Source: an uncultured Collinsella sp.
Lineage (GTDB): Bacteria; Actinomycetota; Coriobacteriia; Coriobacteriales; Coriobacteriaceae
Assembly (NCBI GenBank): GCA_900541235.1
Contig: UQIW01000003.1
Coordinates: 57,251 to 121,250, forward strand
Direction of reading: 5' to 3'
DNA: 64,000 nucleotides
The translations under genes were made by a program, and so were the position numbers. The notes under the pieces were generated by a model. It saw nothing but the letters and a program-made list of their open reading frames with translations. It did not search any database and was not told where the DNA came from. Numbering within the stretch: the stretch's first letter is position 1; each line of letters starts with the position of its first letter. Of the stretch, positions 38,301 to 46,171 are shown piece after piece.

Positions 38301-39999
38301 GAACCAGCTGGCAGGCCGTACGAGAGTCCTCGAGCAGGTTGCCGTGGTTGCCCAGGTAGAGCGTGGTCGAGGTGACCATATGCTCGCGAAGGGCGTCGAT
38401 GGGCGGGTTCGTGACCTGGGCGAACAGCTGATAGAAGTAGTCAAAGAACGAGCGCGTCTTCTTGGACAGGCAGGCCAGCGGCGCATCGATACCCATCGAG
38501 GCGAGCGGCGCCTTGCCCTGCTGGGCCATGGGACGCACGACTTCGTCAACATCATCCCAGTGATACCCGAGCTTGGCCATGCGCACGGCGGCGGGCACCT
38601 CGGTATCCTCGGCGGGCGTGGGCGCGACGGGCTTGTCGAGCGCGTCGACGGTCAGCGTCTCCTCGGCGATCCAGTCGCGATAGGGCTTTTCCTTGGCGTA
38701 ACGAGCGCGCAGCTCGTCGTTGTAGATCACGCGGCCGCGGGCAAAGTCGACCTCGAGCATCTGGCCCGGCCCCAGACAGCCGCTCGTCAGGATGTTCTCG
38801 GGGCTCACCTCGATGGTGCCCGCTTCGCTTGCCAGCATAAAGTGACCGTCGCGCGTCACATAGTAGCGGGCGGGACGCAGGCCGTTACGGTCGAGGGCGG
38901 CACCCAGTGTGCGACCGTCGGTAAAGGCGATGGCCGCCGGGCCATCCCACGGCTCCATGAGCATGGACTGGTAGGCGTCGTAGGCGCGGCGCTCCTCGCT
39001 CAGACTGTCGTTGTGGTCCCACGGCTCGGGCAGCAGCATGGACGCGGCACGAGTGAGCGGACGGCCGTTCATGACCAGGAACTCGAGTACGTTGTCCAGA
39101 ATCGCGGAGTCGGAACCCTCGCGGTTGATGATGGGCATCACGCGCTCAAGATCATGTTGCAACACGGGGCTGTACAGGTTGGGTTCGCGAGCGCGGATCC
39201 AGTTGACGTTACCCTTGAGGGTGTTGATCTCGCCGTTGTGAATGATAAAACGGTTGGGGTGCGCACGCTCCCAGCTGGGCGTGGTGTTGGTGGAGTAGCG
39301 CGAGTGGACGAGCGCCACGGCCGTTTTGACGGCGGCGTCGTTGAGATCGATGAAGAAGCGGCGCATCTGCGTGGCGACCAGCATGCCCTTGTACACGATG
39401 GTGCGCGAGCTCATGGAGCAGACGTAGAAGATCTTGTCGCGCAAGGCGAACTCGGCGTCGGCCTTCTTTTCGATGGTGCGGCGGCACACATACAGGCGGC
39501 GCTCGAAGGCGTCGCCGGCGGGCGTGTCGTCGGGGCGGCCCAGGAAGGCCTGCAAGATTGTGGGCATGCAGGCGCGGGCCGTCTCGCCCAGGTCGTGCGG
39601 GTCGACGGGCACCTCGCGCCAAAAGAGCAGCGGCACGCCGGCCTCGGCGCAGCCCTCCTCAAACACGCGACGGGCATCCTCTACGCCCTTGTCGTCCTGC
39701 GGGAAGAACAGCATGGCCACGCCATAGTCGCCCTCTGCCGGCAGAATCTGGCCGCACTTTTGAGCCTCTTTACGGAAAAAGTGATGCGGAACCTGGAACA
39801 GGATTCCGGCGCCGTCGCCGGTGTTCTTCTCGAGTCCGGTGCCGCCGCGGTGCTCCAAGTTGACCAGAATGGACAGTGCGTCGTCCAGGATCTGGTGATG
39901 GCGCTCACCGTTGATATCGGCAAGCGCGCCGATGCCACATGCATCGTGGTCGAATTCGGGGCGATAAAGGCCCTGCTGCTGAGCGGAATCTGCCTGCAT
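35302..39999 (-). CDS. gltB: Glutamate synthase, large subunit
   Basis: A 1565-residue enzyme of usual family length that forms two glutamates from glutamine and 2-oxoglutarate. The N-terminal amidotransferase nucleophile is the cysteine of DHDACGIG, so about 20 residues should be removed on maturation. Further on are the FMN barrel (GEGGHLPGKK, ISGHNGGSGAAARDS), the 3Fe-4S cysteines (CLMQRDCQQDTCPAGIATQ) and the C-terminal GXGXG beta-helix (GGLALILGEVGQNFAAGMTG). The ATG at 39999 follows GAGGATCGC. Confidence 0.96.
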   Translation of the reverse strand: MQADSAQQQGLYRPEFDHDACGIGALADINGERHHQILDDALSILVNLEHRGGTGLEKNTGDGAGILFQVPHHFFRKEAQKCGQILPAEGDYGVAMLFFPQDDKGVEDARRVFEEGCAEAGVPLLFWREVPVDPHDLGETARACMPTILQAFLGRPDDTPAGDAFERRLYVCRRTIEKKADAEFALRDKIFYVCSMSSRTIVYKGMLVATQMRRFFIDLNDAAVKTAVALVHSRYSTNTTPSWERAHPNRFIIHNGEINTLKGNVNWIRAREPNLYSPVLQHDLERVMPIINREGSDSAILDNVLEFLVMNGRPLTRAASMLLPEPWDHNDSLSEERRAYDAYQSMLMEPWDGPAAIAFTDGRTLGAALDRNGLRPARYYVTRDGHFMLASEAGTIEVSPENILTSGCLGPGQMLEVDFARGRVIYNDELRARYAKEKPYRDWIAEETLTVDALDKPVAPTPAEDTEVPAAVRMAKLGYHWDDVDEVVRPMAQQGKAPLASMGIDAPLACLSKKTRSFFDYFYQLFAQVTNPPIDALREHMVTSTTLYLGNHGNLLEDSRTACQLVRLERPLLSEEEFDRICAIDRVGFKTRRFRAVYRRDAGEGALQAALKQLAEDVEAAVRDGVNIVVLSDRAAAGEVPVPSLLAVGCVHNHLIRAGVRTFADIVVECGDAVSPHDFAALVGYSASGIYPYNAHACIRDLAAHGDLDVTAEQGIANYNKAATAGIVSIMSKMGISTVQSYHSAQIFEAVGFTPEFVNAYFAGTVSRVGGMGVEDVEREQNERYDAALAILKSPAPDQLPTLGLTKWRPLGGEDHLIDPQTVYLLRTACREDSYDTFKEYSARLHRTGRAVRLRDLLDFDAGGRTPVALDEVEPALNIVRRFNTGAMSYGSISKEAHEFMAIAMNRLHGRSNSGEGGEDPRRETPLANGDSKNSAIKQVASARFGVTSRYLCSAFEIQIKMAQGAKPGEGGHLPGKKVYPWIAEVRQSTPGIGLISPPPHHDIYSIEDLAELIFDLKNANPGARVSVKLVSEAGVGTIATGVAKGAADKILISGHNGGSGAAARDSIWHAGLPLELGLAEAQQTLLQNGLRSRVVLEADGKLMDGTDVAVACLLGAEEFGFATMPLISMGCLMQRDCQQDTCPAGIATQNCRLRRGFRGKPEHVEHFMLFVAEQLREVMASLGFRTVDEMVGHPECLRQIEVPGNRKANLLDLSPVLASATCEFGAHIPGADGRHFLPQMAADSELEKTLDSTLFVPYTADARAHLRPIRFRADIANVNRCVGTILGNAVTKAHPEGLPAGSITIDCDGSAGQSFGAFLPRGITLNVCGDANDYFGKGLSGGEVSVRPNPHATYKFDENIIVGNVAFFGATSGRGFINGLAGQRFGVRNSGATVVVEGCGNHGCEYMTGGLALILGEVGQNFAAGMTGGVAYVFDQYGTLDARVNHESVELKAPTAGELAQIRALVQEHVDATQSPRGIKLLYSFETMSKHFVKVIPTEYERVLAIVAAAEAAGKTHAQAEELAFDIVTGRADAADVARFDVAGGVAGAAPATASSVASTKKEA

Positions 40000-40181
40000 C
40001 GCGATCCTCCCCTAGATATTAGACAGTCAGTTGAATAGGCATACTAGGAGCATCGCCGGCCCGTTGTGTTTCCCGCCCGTTTCGAAACAATCGCGTAACG
40101 CACACCCTACGAGTGGACACCGCCAACCTCAAGGGCGACAACATAGGCCCCAAGTTCGGCCTGTATGCTCACCGCTTCAAA

Positions 40182-40400
40182 CATCTCAATCTGTAACAGG
40201 AAGACCCAATTTCGACGACTAACTGTTACAGATCAAGATGTTTTCGAGAGACGGTTCCGAATGTCTCGATCTGTAACACGAAGGGCCGGTTTTGGCGGTC
40301 AGCTGTTACAAATCGAGATTTTCCATAGGACCATTTCTTCCTGTCTTGATCTGTAACACCTAGACCCAATTTCCATCCCTGGTTGTTACAGATCAAGACA
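40182..40400. repeat. 59-nt palindrome family, cluster 6 (three copies)
   Basis: Copies at 40182-40240, 40262-40320 and 40342-40400, each 80 bp apart, between the divergent gltB and Nramp genes. The first has CATCT/AGATG ends and the third CTTGATC/GATCAAG inside the arms: both are changes on both sides that keep pairing. The region 40000-40181 holds no other feature I can name. Confidence 0.95.
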
Positions 40401-40447
40401 TTTCGGTAAACCCCCTTTCACCATCCTATTCAAATACAACAATTTTG

Positions 40448-40473
40448 TTAGTCTTGGTTAACTTTTAGCCTAA
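40448..40473. promoter_or_regulatory. Possible DtxR/MntR-type operator before the Nramp gene
   Basis: TTAG at 40448 and CTAA at 40470 bracket an imperfect dyad centred on GTTAAC, about 50 bp before the Nramp start. The outline resembles metal-repressor boxes with TTAGG/CCTAA ends, but the inner match is poor. Confidence 0.4.
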
Positions 40474-40521
40474 AACGAGTATCCTTTGCGGCGTCAAACA
40501 AACGGCACGCAGGAGCTCACC

Positions 40522-41778
40522 ATGCCCAACCATCTCAAACATCATTTTGGCTCCCGGCGCACCGGCGGTCACGGAGGCCTAGACATTGCGCGGCGCATCG
40601 GCCCCGGGCTACTCGTGACCGTCGGCTTTATCGATCCGGGCAACTGGGCCTCAAATATGGCCGCGGGCTCGCAGTTTGGCTACGCGCTGCTGTGGATCGT
40701 CACACTGTCCACGATTATGCTCATTGTGCTGCAGCACAATGCGGCGCACCTGGGTATCGCCACGGGCGCCTGTCTTGCCGAGGCCACGACACGTTACCTC
40801 CCCCGCTTCGTTGGACGCACGGTGCTCGCCAGTGCCTATCTCGCGACCATCGCCACCGCCATGGCCGAAGTCCTGGGTGGCGCGATTGCCCTTCAAATGC
40901 TCTTTGGGCTGCCCGTGCGCGCGGGCTGCGTCATCGTGGCGGCAGTATCGATGGCGATGCTCATGACGAGCTCCTACAAGCGCGCCGAGCGATGGATCAT
41001 CGCCTTCGTCGGCGTGGTAGGACTCTCGTTCTTGGCCGAGCTTGCACTAGTCAAGGTCAACTGGCCGCAAGCCGCCGCAAGCTGGATCACACCCAGTATG
41101 CCCACCGGCTCGGCCGCGATTATCGTGAGTGTCCTGGGTGCGGTCGTTATGCCCCACAACCTCTTTCTACACTCCGAGGTCATCCAATCCATGCACTTCG
41201 AAGGCCAAGGCGAGCAGGTTATCGAAGAGCGTCTGCACTATGAGCTCTTCGACACACTCTTTTCGATGGGCGTGGGCTGGGCAATCAACTCGGCCATGGT
41301 CATCCTGGCCGCAACGACCTTCTTTGCGCACGGCATGGTCGTAGACGACCTCGCCGTCGCAGCAACCACGCTCTCCCCCATCTTGGGCCCGGCGAGCTCG
41401 ACCATCTTTGCGGTGGCACTGCTGTTTGCGGGCCTCTCGAGTAGTGTGACGGCAGGCATGGCGGCAGGCACCATCACCGCGGGCATGTTCGACGAGGAAT
41501 ACGACATCCACGACCGACATTCCTCGATTGGGGTGGCGGCATGTTTCGCCGGCGCAGTGGCGGCGTGCCTAGTCGTCCCGAATCCTTTTGAGGGTCTCAT
41601 TTGGAGTCAGGCACTGCTGTCGCTTCAGTTGCCGATTACGGTCTTTGTGCTCATACGACTCACCAGTTCGCCCCGCGTCATGGGCAAATACGCCAACTCG
41701 CGCCCGCTCAACACGCTGCTCGTAGGAATCGGTGCCATCGTGACGATTCTCGACATCGTGCTGCTAACGGGGATGTAA
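40522..41778 (+). CDS. Nramp-family divalent metal transporter (MntH-like)
   Basis: A 418-residue membrane protein with about eleven TM segments. The signature GFIDPGNWASN (helix 1) supplies the metal-binding Asp and Asn, and VVMPHNLFLHSE (helix 6) is conserved too. It should take up Mn2+ or Fe2+ with protons. The ATG at 40522 follows GCAGGAG. A possible metal-repressor operator lies upstream. Confidence 0.9.
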   Translation: MPNHLKHHFGSRRTGGHGGLDIARRIGPGLLVTVGFIDPGNWASNMAAGSQFGYALLWIVTLSTIMLIVLQHNAAHLGIATGACLAEATTRYLPRFVGRTVLASAYLATIATAMAEVLGGAIALQMLFGLPVRAGCVIVAAVSMAMLMTSSYKRAERWIIAFVGVVGLSFLAELALVKVNWPQAAASWITPSMPTGSAAIIVSVLGAVVMPHNLFLHSEVIQSMHFEGQGEQVIEERLHYELFDTLFSMGVGWAINSAMVILAATTFFAHGMVVDDLAVAATTLSPILGPASSTIFAVALLFAGLSSSVTAGMAAGTITAGMFDEEYDIHDRHSSIGVAACFAGAVAACLVVPNPFEGLIWSQALLSLQLPITVFVLIRLTSSPRVMGKYANSRPLNTLLVGIGAIVTILDIVLLTGM

Positions 41779-41806
41779 TTGGGATGGCGTGACTGTCCAG
41801 ATATAA

Positions 41807-41850
41807 CGTCTCAATCTGTAACACGTAAGGCCGTTTTAAACCGTCAGATA
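41807..41850. repeat. 59-nt palindrome family, cluster 7 (one truncated copy)
   Basis: The left 44 bases of a copy are present (CGTCTCAATCTGTAACA and most of the centre). The right arm is missing, and IS200-type sequence follows directly. No right arm is found beyond the other end of the element. Confidence 0.8.
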
Positions 41851-42600
41851 AATCAGAACCACCCTTAAAAAGGGTGGTTTGCTCTTAGGGTATAACCCAC
41901 GGGCCCCGGGCTCGCGTCTAAAGGCGCGGGCCCGGACTTCGTCCAGGCCTAGTGCATCTTGACCCGTGGCGCGCCGGTCGAACCGGCAGCATCACCCCCT
42001 CTTGAAGGGGTCCTCGTACTCCTTCACGCTCAGCTTGTCCAGCGCGATGTCGTGGGACTCCTGCTCCCTGATGTACTTGGCGATCGTCGCCTCGTTCAGG
42101 CCGACGGTGGACACGTAGTAGCCCTCCGCCCAGAACTTCCTGTTGCCGAACTTGTACTTGAGGTTGGCGTGCCTGTCGAATATCATCAGCGAGCTCTTCC
42201 CCTTCAGGTAGCCCATGACGCTCGCGACGCTGTACTTCGGCGGGATCGCCAGCAGCACGTGCACGTGGTCGGGCATCAGGTGCCCCTCGATTATCTCGAT
42301 CCCCTTGTACTCGCACAGCTTCCTGAGGATCTCCCCTATGTCGCTCCTGATTTGGCTGTAGATCACTTTGCGCCTATACTTCGGCGTGAACACGATGTGG
42401 TACTTGCACATCCACTTCGTGTGGGAAAGGCTGTAGGCCTTCTGGGCCATGGCGACCACCCCTTCGACTCGAATTCTTGACGGCCTGAACAATCGCCAAT
42501 ATCGGCCGGAGGGGTGGCTTTGTAAAGCCGTTTGTCTCCACCCGCGTAGCGGGTGGTTTAAAGCTGGCCGCTGCGCGGCCAGCAGACTAAAGTCTTGAAA
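41851..42600 (-). mobile_element. IS200-like insertion sequence (ends approximate)
   Basis: The element contains one tnpA gene and subterminal hairpins: AACCACCC-TTAAAAA-GGGTGGTT near 41857-41880 and CCACCCGC-GTA-GCGGGTGG near 42537-42555, plus GGCCGC/GCGGCC at about 42567-42581. As in the IS200 group there are no terminal inverted repeats or target duplications to fix the ends. The left end is set where a 59-nt palindrome stops. Confidence 0.8.
41992..42450 (-). CDS. tnpA: IS200/IS605-family transposase TnpA
   Basis: A 152-residue single-strand DNA transposase, the usual IS200 length, so it looks intact. The HUH metal site is in MPDHVHVLL and the catalytic tyrosine in AKYIREQ. These enzymes recognise subterminal hairpins and move by peel-and-paste on the lagging strand. 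The ATG at 42450 follows AAGGGGTGG; the longest frame adds 14 residues without support. No TnpB gene accompanies it. Confidence 0.93.
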   Translation of the reverse strand: MAQKAYSLSHTKWMCKYHIVFTPKYRRKVIYSQIRSDIGEILRKLCEYKGIEIIEGHLMPDHVHVLLAIPPKYSVASVMGYLKGKSSLMIFDRHANLKYKFGNRKFWAEGYYVSTVGLNEATIAKYIREQESHDIALDKLSVKEYEDPFKRG

Positions 42601-42604
42601 TCAA

Positions 42605-42639
42605 AAGGGTCCCGGCCGGAATATCCGGCCGGGACCCTT
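42605..42639. terminator. Terminator of the rubredoxin gene
   Basis: AAGGGTCCCGGCCGG and CCGGCCGGGACCCTT form a perfect 15-bp stem with a 5-base loop. On the minus strand it ends with TTTTGA and lies 40 bp after the rubredoxin stop. Confidence 0.85.
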
Positions 42640-42679
42640 GGACAGAGCTCTGTATGGCTAATCGCCGTGTGTCTACGAG

Positions 42680-42823
42680 CTACTCCTCGACAAGCTCAAA
42701 CTGATCGGGACCAACGCCGCACACCGGACACACGTAATCCTCGGGCAGCTCGGGCGTGTCGACCTCAACCTCGTAACCGCAAACGGTGCACACGAACTTA
42801 TACGTCTTCTTCTCCTCAGCCAT
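42680..42823 (-). CDS. Rubredoxin
   Basis: A 47-residue protein, [20 protein letters not shown] at the start. The two Cys-X2-Cys knuckles (CTVCGYE and [12 protein letters not shown]) bind one iron, the complete rubredoxin pattern. The ATG at 42823 follows GAGAGGAG. It is an electron carrier, often used with flavin reductases and oxygen or peroxide detoxification; the flavin reductase gene lies directly upstream on the same strand. Confidence 0.93.
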   Translation of the reverse strand: MAEEKKTYKFVCTVCGYEVEVDTPELPEDYVCPVCGVGPDQFELVEE

Positions 42824-42866
42824 GATGTTCTCCTCTCGAACGTGACTGCTGGTGTACTTGCTTATT

Positions 42867-42894
42867 AGTATATATTCTCAATAATATAATGCAA
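42867..42894 (-). promoter_or_regulatory. Promoter of the rubredoxin gene
   Basis: On the minus strand TTGCAT (-35, 42889-42894) and TATACT (-10, 42867-42872) are 16 bp apart in an AT-rich stretch between the flavin reductase stop and the rubredoxin start. Confidence 0.65.
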
Positions 42895-42911
42895 GTATTT
42901 TTAGAACATTT

Positions 42912-43415
42912 CTAGCCTTGATACGACGAAGCCTTGGGCGGCGTCTTGCCCTTTAACACCTTGTGGTAGTAGTCATAGGTCAGCGGGGCCTCGCCGCTCA
43001 GACGCTCGGCATCTTCGACCTCACCGATAAAGAGCAGGTGCGTGCCCACATCCACGGCATCAATCAGACGGCAGCTAAACAGCGCCGCCGCGTGCTCGGG
43101 CACATAGGGCATGCCCAGCGCGGTCTCGTGGGTCTCGTACTTGGCAAACTTGTCGTAATCGCTGCTGGTGCGGAAGCCAAAGTTGCCGATATAGAGCATG
43201 TCGGCGGTCTGGTCAATCACGGTCAGCGCAAAAGCCTTAGCCGATGCGATTACGCCGGACGTGACATTTTCCTTGTTCACGGCAACCGAGATGCGCGCCG
43301 GGGCGGATGTCACCTGCACCGCTGTGTTGATAACGCAGCCGGCACGCAGCCCGTCCGCCGCGGCGCTCACCACGTACAGGCCACTCGGCATAGTAAAGAA
43401 CGCAGTTTTGTCCAT
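42912..43415 (-). CDS. Flavin reductase-like FMN-binding protein
   Basis: A 167-residue split-barrel flavoprotein (MDKTAFFTMPSGLYVVSAAA, TSAPARISVAVNKEN, FSCRLIDAVDVGTHLLFIGEV). Family members bind FMN and reduce flavin or pass electrons to small carriers. The ATG at 43415 follows AGGGGAG; the longer frame to 43577 reads through a terminator. It probably works with the rubredoxin encoded 88 bp downstream. Confidence 0.88.
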   Translation of the reverse strand: MDKTAFFTMPSGLYVVSAAADGLRAGCVINTAVQVTSAPARISVAVNKENVTSGVIASAKAFALTVIDQTADMLYIGNFGFRTSSDYDKFAKYETHETALGMPYVPEHAAALFSCRLIDAVDVGTHLLFIGEVEDAERLSGEAPLTYDYYHKVLKGKTPPKASSYQG

Positions 43416-43472
43416 AACGATCACTCCCCTAGCTCGGGTTGGAACCTCATGGATGTATGTACCCACAAAAAA

Positions 43473-43497
43473 GGCGGCACCCATAACGGACGCCGCC
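43473..43497 (-). terminator. Terminator after smpB
   Basis: GGCGGC and GCCGCC form the stem, followed on the minus strand by TTTTTT. It closes the TPR-smpB operon and lies upstream of the flavin reductase. Confidence 0.8.
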
Positions 43498-43542
43498 TTT
43501 GAGACATATATGTCAGAACAGTAAGAAAGATGAGACGCCCGC

Positions 43543-43609
43543 AGTTGCGGTGAAATAGGGACTGAATAGTCCCTCAATCAGGCAAAACAGTCCGTATTCC
43601 ACCGCAACT
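43543..43609. repeat. 67-nt palindromic repeat, copy 2
   Basis: Arms and length equal those of the copy at 14206; the loop differs (GAATAGTCCCTCAATCAGG). It lies 12 bp after the smpB stop codon. Confidence 0.8.
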
Positions 43610-43621
43610 TATGAAGGGTGG

Positions 43622-44092
43622 TCAGCGATTGCGCTCTTTGAGGGCGCGGTCGATCTCGCGTTGGACATCACGCTTGGCCATGTCCTCGCGCTTGTCGTAG
43701 AGCTTCTTGCCGCGACCCAGACCCAGCAGTAGCTTTACGCGGCCGTCGGTATTAAAGTAGAGCTCCAACGGAACCAGCGCATAACCACGGTTGCGAAGTT
43801 TGCCGTCAAGAAAGTCGATCTCCTTGCGGTGCAGCAGCAGACGACGCCGACGGTCGGGATCGCGATTCCACACGCCACCATGGCTATAAGGGTGGATATG
43901 CAGGCCGACGAGCCAGCACTCCCCGCCGCGGATCAGCGCGAAGGTATCGGTGATCTGGCAGGCGCGCTCGCGAATCGACTTGACCTCGGTGCCGCTCAGT
44001 TCAATGCCACACTCAAACGTCTCATCGATAAAGTACTCGTGATGCGCCGAGCGATTCTTGGAAATGAGCTTGCGCTCGCGCTTACTGGGCAT
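43622..44092 (-). CDS. smpB: SsrA-binding protein SmpB
   Basis: A 156-residue protein that binds tmRNA and brings it to stalled ribosomes. Visible segments are NRSAHHEYFIDETFECGIEL, GTEVKSIRE, the IHPYSHG stretch and the C-terminal basic tail GRGKKLYDKREDMAKRD. The ATG at 44092 overlaps the upstream TPR gene by 11 bp. The tmRNA gene itself is not in the window. Confidence 0.95.
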   Translation of the reverse strand: MPSKRERKLISKNRSAHHEYFIDETFECGIELSGTEVKSIRERACQITDTFALIRGGECWLVGLHIHPYSHGGVWNRDPDRRRRLLLHRKEIDFLDGKLRNRGYALVPLELYFNTDGRVKLLLGLGRGKKLYDKREDMAKRDVQREIDRALKERNR

Positions 44093-44999
44093 CGCCGGCC
44101 TCCTTGGCTCCATCGGCGTTTGAGCCCGCAGCCTCGCGCTTTGCCTTGCGCTCGGCATTGAGCTCAGCATCGCTCTCGCGCACCAGCTTGATAATCGCCG
44201 CGCAGGCCTCCTCGCCCACCAGGTCGCGGGCGCGCACCGTCAGGCGCGTCGCCTCCTGTTTGTCGCCGTCGCTTGCAGCATCGGTCGCGCACATAATCAG
44301 GCAGATGGCAATCTCGGCCGAAGGCGAGGTCGGAACGCCTTGCAGGGCCAGTTCACCCATCACGTGCTCGTCGCTCTCATCGGCGGCATCCGGATAGGTG
44401 GTATGGATCTTGTTGAGCAGGCGCGTCGTATGCGCATCGTTGGGCGCCAGGCGCAGCGCCAGACGCGCGCAGCCCACGGCAGCCGAAACGTTCTCGGTCT
44501 CGGGCTCCAAGAAGTACCGGCCTAGATTGGCGTAAGCGCGGGCGGCGCACTTGCCATCGCTTGCACGCTCCAGCACCGAGAACGAGAGCGATGCCCATTC
44601 CTGCTTGTCCTCGAGTGCGCGGAACAGCTCGGCCAAATCCAAGCGATAGTTGCAGTTCATGGGGTCCCAACGCACAGCCTGCATCAGGGCATTACGAGCG
44701 CTCACATAATCCTGCTGGCGAATGTAGGCAAACGCCATATCAGAGTACAGGCGGTCAAACGGCACCTCGACCTGCACGAGCTCGCGCGGATCCTTCTCCA
44801 CGTGGCGATAGGCCAAGCGCTCAAACTTGCTATCGAAGCTAAAGTATTGGCGCTTCTCCTCCGTCTTGCACTCAGCGTCGATATACTCCTCGGCGAGCTC
44901 CACCAGACGCTCCAGCAGCGGCGTCGCCGTAGCCAGGTCGCCCTGCGCCAGATAGTTCTCGGCATACGTGATGTCTTCCAAGCTGATAGGCAGGTCCAT
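44082..44999 (-). CDS. TPR-repeat protein
   Basis: A 305-residue soluble protein with helical repeat units, e.g. AEEYIDAECKTEEKRQYFSF and YSDMAFAYIRQQDYVSARNA followed by LMQAVRWDP, typical of tetratricopeptide repeats. The C-terminus is Lys/Glu/Ala-rich. It likely mediates protein contacts; the function is unknown. It overlaps smpB, and the ATG at 44999 follows GAGGAG. Confidence 0.8.
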   Translation of the reverse strand: MDLPISLEDITYAENYLAQGDLATATPLLERLVELAEEYIDAECKTEEKRQYFSFDSKFERLAYRHVEKDPRELVQVEVPFDRLYSDMAFAYIRQQDYVSARNALMQAVRWDPMNCNYRLDLAELFRALEDKQEWASLSFSVLERASDGKCAARAYANLGRYFLEPETENVSAAVGCARLALRLAPNDAHTTRLLNKIHTTYPDAADESDEHVMGELALQGVPTSPSAEIAICLIMCATDAASDGDKQEATRLTVRARDLVGEEACAAIIKLVRESDAELNAERKAKREAAGSNADGAKEAGDAQ

Positions 45000-45062
45000 G
45001 ACAACTCCTCGGTCCGGGCGGCAGACTCAACGCACGCCTTAAACATCGGTCAATACACAAAA

Positions 45063-45086
45063 CCCGGGTCTCTTACGAGGCCCGGG
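45063..45086 (-). terminator. Terminator after the tRNA genes
   Basis: CCCGGG and CCCGGG (self-complementary) enclose a 12-base loop; the minus strand continues with TTTTG. It lies 11 bp after the CCA end of tRNA-Glu. Confidence 0.75.
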
Positions 45087-45096
45087 CGTTCAATTT

Positions 45097-45173
45097 TGGT
45101 AGCCCGTACCAGATTCGAACTGGTGATCTCCGCCTTGAGAGGGCGGCGTCCTAAACCGCTAGACGAACGGGCC
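45097..45173 (-). tRNA. tRNA-Glu (anticodon CTC)
   Basis: The cloverleaf is complete: acceptor GGCCCGT/ACGGGCT (first pair G-U), anticodon stem CCGCC/GGCGG with loop CTCTCAA, and T-loop TTCGAAT. The anticodon CTC reads GAG. The CCA end is encoded. Confidence 0.95.
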
Positions 45174-45190
45174 ATATGTAGCAAATGCAA

Positions 45191-45264
45191 TGGCTGGGAT
45201 GGAGGGAGTCGAACCCCCATTGACGGAACCAGAATCCGCTGTCCTGCCATTAGACGACATCCCA
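45191..45264 (-). tRNA. tRNA-Gln (anticodon CTG)
   Basis: Acceptor TGGGATG/CATCCCA, anticodon stem GCGGA/TCCGT with loop TTCTGGT, and T-loop TTCGACT. The anticodon CTG reads CAG. The CCA end is encoded. It is 17 bp upstream of tRNA-Glu and shares its transcript. Confidence 0.95.
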
Positions 45265-45308
45265 ATGACTGCATCGCTGCGCTCGGCTGTGCCTTTGCGC
45301 AAGAAAGA

Positions 45309-45337
45309 AATATACGGGAAGTCTCGCCGTGACGCAA
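45309..45337 (-). promoter_or_regulatory. Promoter of the tRNA-Gln/tRNA-Glu unit
   Basis: On the minus strand TTGCGT (-35) and TATATT (-10) are separated by exactly 17 bp, 45 bp before tRNA-Gln. The rest of 45265-45540 shows nothing else I can name. Confidence 0.75.
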
Positions 45338-45540
45338 GCCCCAATTTTGACTTTTTTTAAATTCAGTCAAATTGGCCTAATTTAGTCCAACCCGTGAAGG
45401 ACCTGTGAAGCCAACCGCTGTACACGAAGGGCAAAACGCCGCGAGCGGTAGCCGTCAACCGTTGGCAGATTCTACCGTGAAAACGATAGCACCAGGCAAC
45501 ACAATCGAAGTATCAATGATCACGTAGATATCGAGGCACC

Positions 45541-45951
45541 ATGGACGAAGAGCTTGATTACCTATGGGAGACCCTGGGGCTCGAGATCGCTGCTGATCTT
45601 TGGCCCGAACGGGACAAAATCCATCCCACACTGCGCCCCGCCATCACGGTGATGCAGGCAAAATACCGCCGTGCATCCTTTTTGATCATGCGGGTGTCAT
45701 GGCACGCGGGACTCCCCGACCTTAAGCGAATCCAGGCAAGCCTCGTCGAGCTGTCCGGCATGCCGACCGTCATATCCGAGGCGCACCTGGAGCAGCGCCA
45801 GCGCGAGCGACTGCAACAGCAGCGGATTCCCTTTATCTGCCCCGGCGTTCAGGCATATCTGCCCTTTATGGACGAGGAGTACTGGAGCGGCAAGCCCAAC
45901 AAGCACGTAAAGGTCTACGATCCGCACGAATGGGCACAGCTTGAGGATTAG
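45541..45951 (+). CDS. Hypothetical protein resembling the N-terminal domain of MarR-type regulators
   Basis: A 136-residue protein. The segment QRERLQQQRIPFICPGVQAYLPFM resembles the R-x3-L-x4-IPFIVPG-Q-YLPF pattern that precedes the helix-turn-helix of some MarR-family proteins, here split over two runs of residues. No helix-turn-helix follows, so this is a stand-alone or truncated version. The upstream ribosome site is a weak GAGG. The function is unknown. Confidence 0.6.
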   Translation: MDEELDYLWETLGLEIAADLWPERDKIHPTLRPAITVMQAKYRRASFLIMRVSWHAGLPDLKRIQASLVELSGMPTVISEAHLEQRQRERLQQQRIPFICPGVQAYLPFMDEEYWSGKPNKHVKVYDPHEWAQLED

Positions 45952-45994
45952 CGCATATGCCCGCCAGCCGGGATAGTGCGCATGCCCGCCAACC

Positions 45995-46164
45995 GGAAAG
46001 CTCATCCCGGAATTTACGTCCAGAACGGGACGCGCTTTCCCCTAGAGGCCCCAAACGGAAACCGTATCCCAGATTTCGCGCTCAAACTGGGATACGGTTT
46101 CCGCTAGCCCCTTCAACCGGAAACTGCGTCCCGGAATCCGAGCTCAAAACGGGACGCACTTTCC
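45995..46164. repeat. Three 46-nt palindromes with exact 62-bp period
   Basis: Units at 45995-46040, 46057-46102 and 46119-46164. Each is GGAAA...CCC, a 14-17-base loop, then GGG...TTTCC. The middle unit pairs GGAAACCGTATCCCAG with CTGGGATACGGTTTCC; in the third, CGTCCC and GGGACG change together. They lie between two convergent genes and may end transcription in both directions, though no T-run follows. Confidence 0.88.
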
Positions 46165-46171
46165 GCAGCCA

